Part shown: piece by piece, positions 15,368 to 18,222 of the stretch
Numbering within the stretch: position 1 is the stretch's first letter
How the letters are laid out: each line of letters starts with the position of its first letter
Made by a program: the position numbers and the translations under genes
The notes under the pieces: generated by a model
The model's input: only the letters and a program-made list of their open reading frames with translations
Databases searched by the model: none
Told to the model about the DNA's origin: nothing
From: Lachnospiraceae bacterium
Lineage (GTDB): Bacteria > Bacillota > Clostridia > Lachnospirales > Lachnospiraceae
DNA length: 18,222 nucleotides
Reading direction: 5' to 3'
Assembly: GCA_009774585.1 (NCBI GenBank)
Contig: VSOA01000045.1
Location: forward strand, 1-18,222

Positions 15368-16069
15368 TCAAAACTTACTGACCAATGCCTCGCCGCGAAG
15401 TTCCCGGTCAATCTGTTCCAGCCGGCCTTCTTTCATAACAAACACCTTGCTGCACATTTCAAGTTCGCTCTCCTCATGGGTCGTGATGACCACCGTGCCT
15501 TTACGCTCCAAATAAACCTGCAGATATCTGCGTATCTCTTCCTTACAGACCAAATCCAAAGCCGCGCTCGGTTCATCCATCAGCAGCACCGGTGGCATTC
15601 CCGCCATCGCAATACCGATACTCACCCGCTTCTTCATGCCGCCGGAAAGCTTACTCACCTGCCTGTCGCTAAATTCATGAACCCCCAATAAATTCAAAAA
15701 TCCATGCGATAATTCCTGCTGAAGTTTCTTTTTGTCCGGATACCATAAGCGCAGATTGTCATAGACCGTCAGCTCCGGAATCAGCGGGTTTTCTTGCGGA
15801 ACATAACCGGTCATTGTGCGGATAATATCCATATCTGCATGCATTCTTCCGCCTAAGCTGCCCCATGCTGTTTTGCCGTAATAGAGCACTTCTCCTGATT
15901 TCGGCTTTAACGTACCTGCCAAAACTGACAATAGTGTCGATTTTCCACATCCGTTCGCACCGACGATTGCAACACATTCGCCTCTTAATGCCGTAAAAGA
16001 AGCTCCTTTCAGAATCTTCTTTCTTCCGTATGAACTTGTAATATCTGTCACTGTAATCATATGCTCCAT
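15368..16069 (-). CDS. ABC transporter ATP-binding protein
   Basis: This 233-residue ATPase has Walker A GANGCGKST (37-45), a Q-loop at YVPQEN (Gln92), the signature LSGGM (141-145), Walker B VLLMDEP (161-167) with the catalytic Glu166, and the switch histidine in TTHEE (His198). It is a single nucleotide-binding domain of normal length and would power the two ABC-2 permeases encoded downstream. The start is uncertain. The ATG at 16069 has no clear ribosome binding site, while one at 16060 has GGAG only three bases away. A TACTAT resembling a -10 at 16081-16076 would place the RNA start almost on the 16069 ATG, so a leaderless message is conceivable. The gene begins just after the etf terminator, consistent with a new transcription unit. 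Confidence 0.92.
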   Translation of the reverse strand: MEHMITVTDITSSYGRKKILKGASFTALRGECVAIVGANGCGKSTLLSVLAGTLKPKSGEVLYYGKTAWGSLGGRMHADMDIIRTMTGYVPQENPLIPELTVYDNLRLWYPDKKKLQQELSHGFLNLLGVHEFSDRQVSKLSGGMKKRVSIGIAMAGMPPVLLMDEPSAALDLVCKEEIRRYLQVYLERKGTVVITTHEESELEMCSKVFVMKEGRLEQIDRELRGEALVSKF

Positions 16070-16099
16070 GTTTCTATAGTAACATAGATTTGAACAAAA

Positions 16100-16132
16100 G
16101 AAAACGCCCAAACAAAAATGCCGGGCGTTTTC
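16100..16132 (-). terminator. Rho-independent terminator of the etf operon
   Basis: A perfect 10-bp inverted repeat, GAAAACGCCC at 16100-16109 and GGGCGTTTTC at 16123-16132, encloses a 13-base loop. On the minus strand the stem is followed by TTTTG, giving a T-rich tail. It lies 62 bases after the etfA stop and just upstream of the ABC ATPase gene. The A/T-rich flanks could allow weaker activity in the opposite direction. Confidence 0.88.
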
Positions 16133-16155
16133 CTATATTCTTCACCTCATTCGAG

Positions 16156-16191
16156 TCTGCGAAGCAGATCTCGCAATCAAGCTTGCTTGAT
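16156..16191. repeat. Paired small hairpins downstream of etfA
   Basis: Two compact palindromes lie between the etfA stop and its terminator. TCTGC-GAA-GCAGA is at 16156-16168 and ATCAAGC-TT-GCTTGAT is at 16176-16191. The second could alternatively be replaced by an outer CAGATC/GATCTG pairing. The TTC/GAA triloop style recurs in the larger element between etfB and etfA. They may be part of the 3' untranslated region or copies of a dispersed palindromic repeat. Confidence 0.6.
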
Positions 16192-16194
16192 CTG

Positions 16195-17241
16195 TTACTT
16201 TGCTGCCGCAATTTCAGCCTTAAGCGCTGCCGTCAGCTTCGGAACAATCTTGTTCAGATCGCCAACGACACCGTAGTCAGCAACATCAAAAATCGGAGCG
16301 TCAGCATCTTTATTGATGGCAACAATAATATCTGATTCTTCCATACCTGCCACGTGCTGAATCGCACCGGAGATACCGATTGCAAAATATACGTTAGGAC
16401 GAACAGTTTTACCTGTCTGACCAACCTGCAAATCCTTCGGCTTCCAGCCGGAATCAACAACTGCACGAGAGCAGCTTACCGTACCGCCGAGAACCTCTGC
16501 CAGCTCTTCGAGAATCTTGAAATTCTCCGGACTTCCTACGCCACGTCCGCCGGATACAAGAATCTTAGCATCCATGATATCTACCGTCTCCGTAACGGCT
16601 TTTACGATATCGAGAATCTCAACATACTTATTGTCCGGTGTAAAGCCCGGATTATACTCTTCTACTACTGCTTTTGCGCCCTTGATCGGATCAATCTTCT
16701 GCATAACGCCTGCACGAACGGTAGCCATCTGAGGACGGTTGTAAGGACATGCGATTGTTGCGATTGTGTTACCGCCGAATGCCGGACGTGTCATGAGGAG
16801 CTGGTTATGTAACTGCTCCTGTCCCGGAACTGCCTGTAACGGGAAATCACCGATTTCCAATACGGTACAGTCTGCTGTCAAACCGGTTGCAACTCTTGCA
16901 GATACTCTCGGACCTAAATCTCTACCGATTGCGGTAGCGCCTACCAGCATAATCTCCGGTTTGTATTGATTGATCACAGAAGCAAGCGCATGTGCGTAAG
17001 GCTCTGTTCTGTAATCTTTCAGCTCAGGATCATCCACTACGATAACTTTATCTGCACCATACTCAGCAAGCTGATCTGCCAGTCCCTTAACACCGGAACC
17101 TACCAGAACAGCCGTTACTTCAGTATTTAAATCTTTAGCGAGGTCTTTTGCTTTGCCAAGTAACTCGAATGCAATACTGCTGATTTCATTATCTACCTGC
17201 TGCGCAAAGACATATACTCCCTTGTATTCTTCTAAATTCAT
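16195..17241 (-). CDS. etfA: Electron transfer flavoprotein subunit alpha
   Basis: This 348-residue protein has an N-terminal domain (VYVFAQQ, residues 9-15, and GATAIGRDLGPRVSARVATGL at about 101-121) and the C-terminal FAD-binding domain. The latter carries GGRGVGSPENF (231-241), SRAVVDSGW (258-266), the QVGQTGKTVRP loop (272-282), YFAIGISGAIQH (285-296) and the closing INKDADAPIF. With EtfB it forms a soluble flavoprotein that passes electrons from dehydrogenases such as acyl-CoA dehydrogenases. In anaerobic clostridia such pairs are often electron-bifurcating. GAGG six bases before the ATG supports the start at 17241. It is separated from etfB by an unusually long, hairpin-rich 203-base spacer, and is followed by an intrinsic terminator. 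The dehydrogenase partner is not in the window. Confidence 0.96.
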   Translation of the reverse strand: MNLEEYKGVYVFAQQVDNEISSIAFELLGKAKDLAKDLNTEVTAVLVGSGVKGLADQLAEYGADKVIVVDDPELKDYRTEPYAHALASVINQYKPEIMLVGATAIGRDLGPRVSARVATGLTADCTVLEIGDFPLQAVPGQEQLHNQLLMTRPAFGGNTIATIACPYNRPQMATVRAGVMQKIDPIKGAKAVVEEYNPGFTPDNKYVEILDIVKAVTETVDIMDAKILVSGGRGVGSPENFKILEELAEVLGGTVSCSRAVVDSGWKPKDLQVGQTGKTVRPNVYFAIGISGAIQHVAGMEESDIIVAINKDADAPIFDVADYGVVGDLNKIVPKLTAALKAEIAAAK

Positions 17242-17290
17242 TGTTTACCTCTTTCTGCGCACTCGATTTACGCGTATTCTCTCAAATTAC

Positions 17291-17442
17291 GTTCAGCCAC
17301 GCCCATACGCAAAACCATGCCTTCGGCACTCGCAGCCGCTTCGCAACCGCTTTTGCTGGTGAACGTGCATTCCCTCAGACCATCATCTGTCTGCAAAATT
17401 CGTGCAAGCACGATTCATCCGGCAGATTCGGTCTGGCTGAAC
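17291..17442. repeat. Hairpin-rich element with closing inverted repeat in the etfB-etfA spacer
   Basis: The outer arms GTTCAGCCA (17291-17299) and TGGCTGAAC (17434-17442) are perfect 9-bp inverted repeats 134 bases apart, with further partial pairing inside. Between them lie four smaller stems: TGCC-TTC-GGCA (17318-17328), AGCCGC-TTC-GCAACC (17334-17348, with wobble pairs on the minus-strand RNA), CAGAC/GTCTG (17376-17393) and TCGTGC-AA-GCACGA (17400-17413). No convincing reading frame is present. The layout is that of a multi-branched folded RNA or of a small palindromic mobile element; it sits inside an operon that is normally tightly packed. Confidence 0.65.
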
Positions 17443-17444
17443 TG

Positions 17445-18222
17445 TTAGATCACATGTTTTACTTTTAACTTGTCAACAATGTAGCTTACGGATTCATCAG
17501 GATCAAGAGCAACCTTCTCACCTGCGCCTTTTCTTACCTTATCAGAAGCCTTGGCAATCTTTGTCGGTGAACCCTTCAGACCTAAGTTTGCATCGTCTAC
17601 ATCCTTCAGGTCCGCTCTACCCCATACGGTGATCTCCTGCTTATACGCATCAAAGATTCCACCCGGAGTCATATAGCGGGGCTCATTTAATTCGGAAAGC
17701 GCTGTAATCAGACAAGGCATCTTAGCTTTTACTACATGATATCTGTCTTCATACTGACGCTCAACGATTACGCTGTCGCCCTCAATCTTGATATCCTGCG
17801 CATAAGAGATTACAGGAATATCCAAATGCTCGGAAATCTGAGGACCTACCTGAGCCGTGTCTCCGTCAATAGCCTGACGTCCTGTAATAATCAAGTCATA
17901 ATCGAGATTTCTGATAGCACCTGCCAACGTGGTGGAAGTTGCCCAAGTATCTGCGCCACCAAGGACTCTGTCTGTTACGAGAACGCCTTTATCTGCGCCC
18001 ATAGCCATCGCCTCGCGCAAAACTTCTTCTGCTTTAGGAAGACCCATCGTCACAACGGTTACTTCCGCACCATACTGGTCTTTTAATCTGAGTGCTGCTT
18101 CCAGACCTGCTTTATCATCCGGGTTCATGATTGTAAGCATAGCGCCTCTGTCAAGTGTTCCGTCAGGATTAAACTTAACGCCGCCCTTTGTATCAGGAAC
18201 CTGTTTAATACAAACAACAATT
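17445..18222 (-). CDS. etfB: Electron transfer flavoprotein subunit beta (first codons cut by window edge)
   Basis: The frame is open from the window edge and gives IVVCIKQVPDTKGG as its first residues, so only about two N-terminal residues are missing from a protein of about 260. It continues FNPDGTLDRGAM, then MNPDDKAGLEAALRLKD, a standard EtfB start. TGRQAIDGDTAQVGPQISEHL is the nucleotide-binding stretch; this form is typical of EtfB proteins from bifurcating complexes, where it binds a second FAD rather than AMP. The family signature is seen in VERQYEDRYHVV followed by LNEPRYMTPGGI. It would pair with EtfA downstream. An internal ATG at 18140 is a false start. Assignment is firm; the bifurcating role is inferred from family resemblance. 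Confidence 0.96.
   Translation of the reverse strand, partial: IVVCIKQVPDTKGGVKFNPDGTLDRGAMLTIMNPDDKAGLEAALRLKDQYGAEVTVVTMGLPKAEEVLREAMAMGADKGVLVTDRVLGGADTWATSTTLAGAIRNLDYDLIITGRQAIDGDTAQVGPQISEHLDIPVISYAQDIKIEGDSVIVERQYEDRYHVVKAKMPCLITALSELNEPRYMTPGGIFDAYKQEITVWGRADLKDVDDANLGLKGSPTKIAKASDKVRKGAGEKVALDPDESVSYIVDKLKVKHVI

Overview
The window looks like chromosomal DNA of an anaerobic Firmicute, most likely a Lachnospiraceae-type clostridium. The evidence is an electron transfer flavoprotein pair of clostridial type, a glutaminyl-tRNA synthetase, a DUF2225 protein, GGAGG-type ribosome binding sites, moderate GC content and short AT-rich intergenic gaps. No tRNA, rRNA, CRISPR array, insertion sequence or phage gene was seen. 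All genes except rarA lie on the minus strand, so the window reads biologically from right to left.

Right end (18222 to 16100): etfB (lacking only its first codons at the window edge) and etfA, followed by a strong intrinsic terminator. The 203-base etfB-etfA spacer holds a hairpin-rich element closed by a 9-bp inverted repeat. A smaller hairpin cluster follows etfA.

Middle (16069 to 10796): an ABC export cassette in one direction. It has an ATPase, a single-pass membrane protein with a Q/N-rich tandem-repeat cytoplasmic tail, an unrecognised 76-residue protein, and two ABC-2 type permeases.

Left-middle (10729 to 4319): five tightly spaced genes continue on the same strand. They are mtnA-like isomerase, class II aldolase, a DHH/DHHA1 phosphoesterase with two PGDYG-like C-terminal repeats, a TIR-domain protein with a WCxxE motif, and a membrane-anchored beta-propeller protein. 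The isomerase and aldolase fit the shunt that turns 5-deoxy- or 5-methylthio-pentose phosphates into DHAP and an aldehyde. The TIR and propeller reading frames are two halves of one receptor-like protein family (cytoplasmic TIR, one membrane span, external propeller), separated by one extra base near 6776. The propeller frame then runs 61 bases antisense into the 3' end of rarA. The gene is therefore either decayed at one or both ends, or split by a sequence error or an unusual frameshift.

Left end (4379 to 1): rarA on the plus strand, divergent from glnS; then a DUF2225 zinc-ribbon protein and the first 21 codons of a probable GntR/MocR-type regulator cut by the window edge.

The most interesting candidate system is the DHH-PGDYG phosphoesterase translationally overlapping a TIR transmembrane receptor, placed behind nucleoside by-product salvage enzymes. 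A signalling or defence role is inference, not shown by the sequence.
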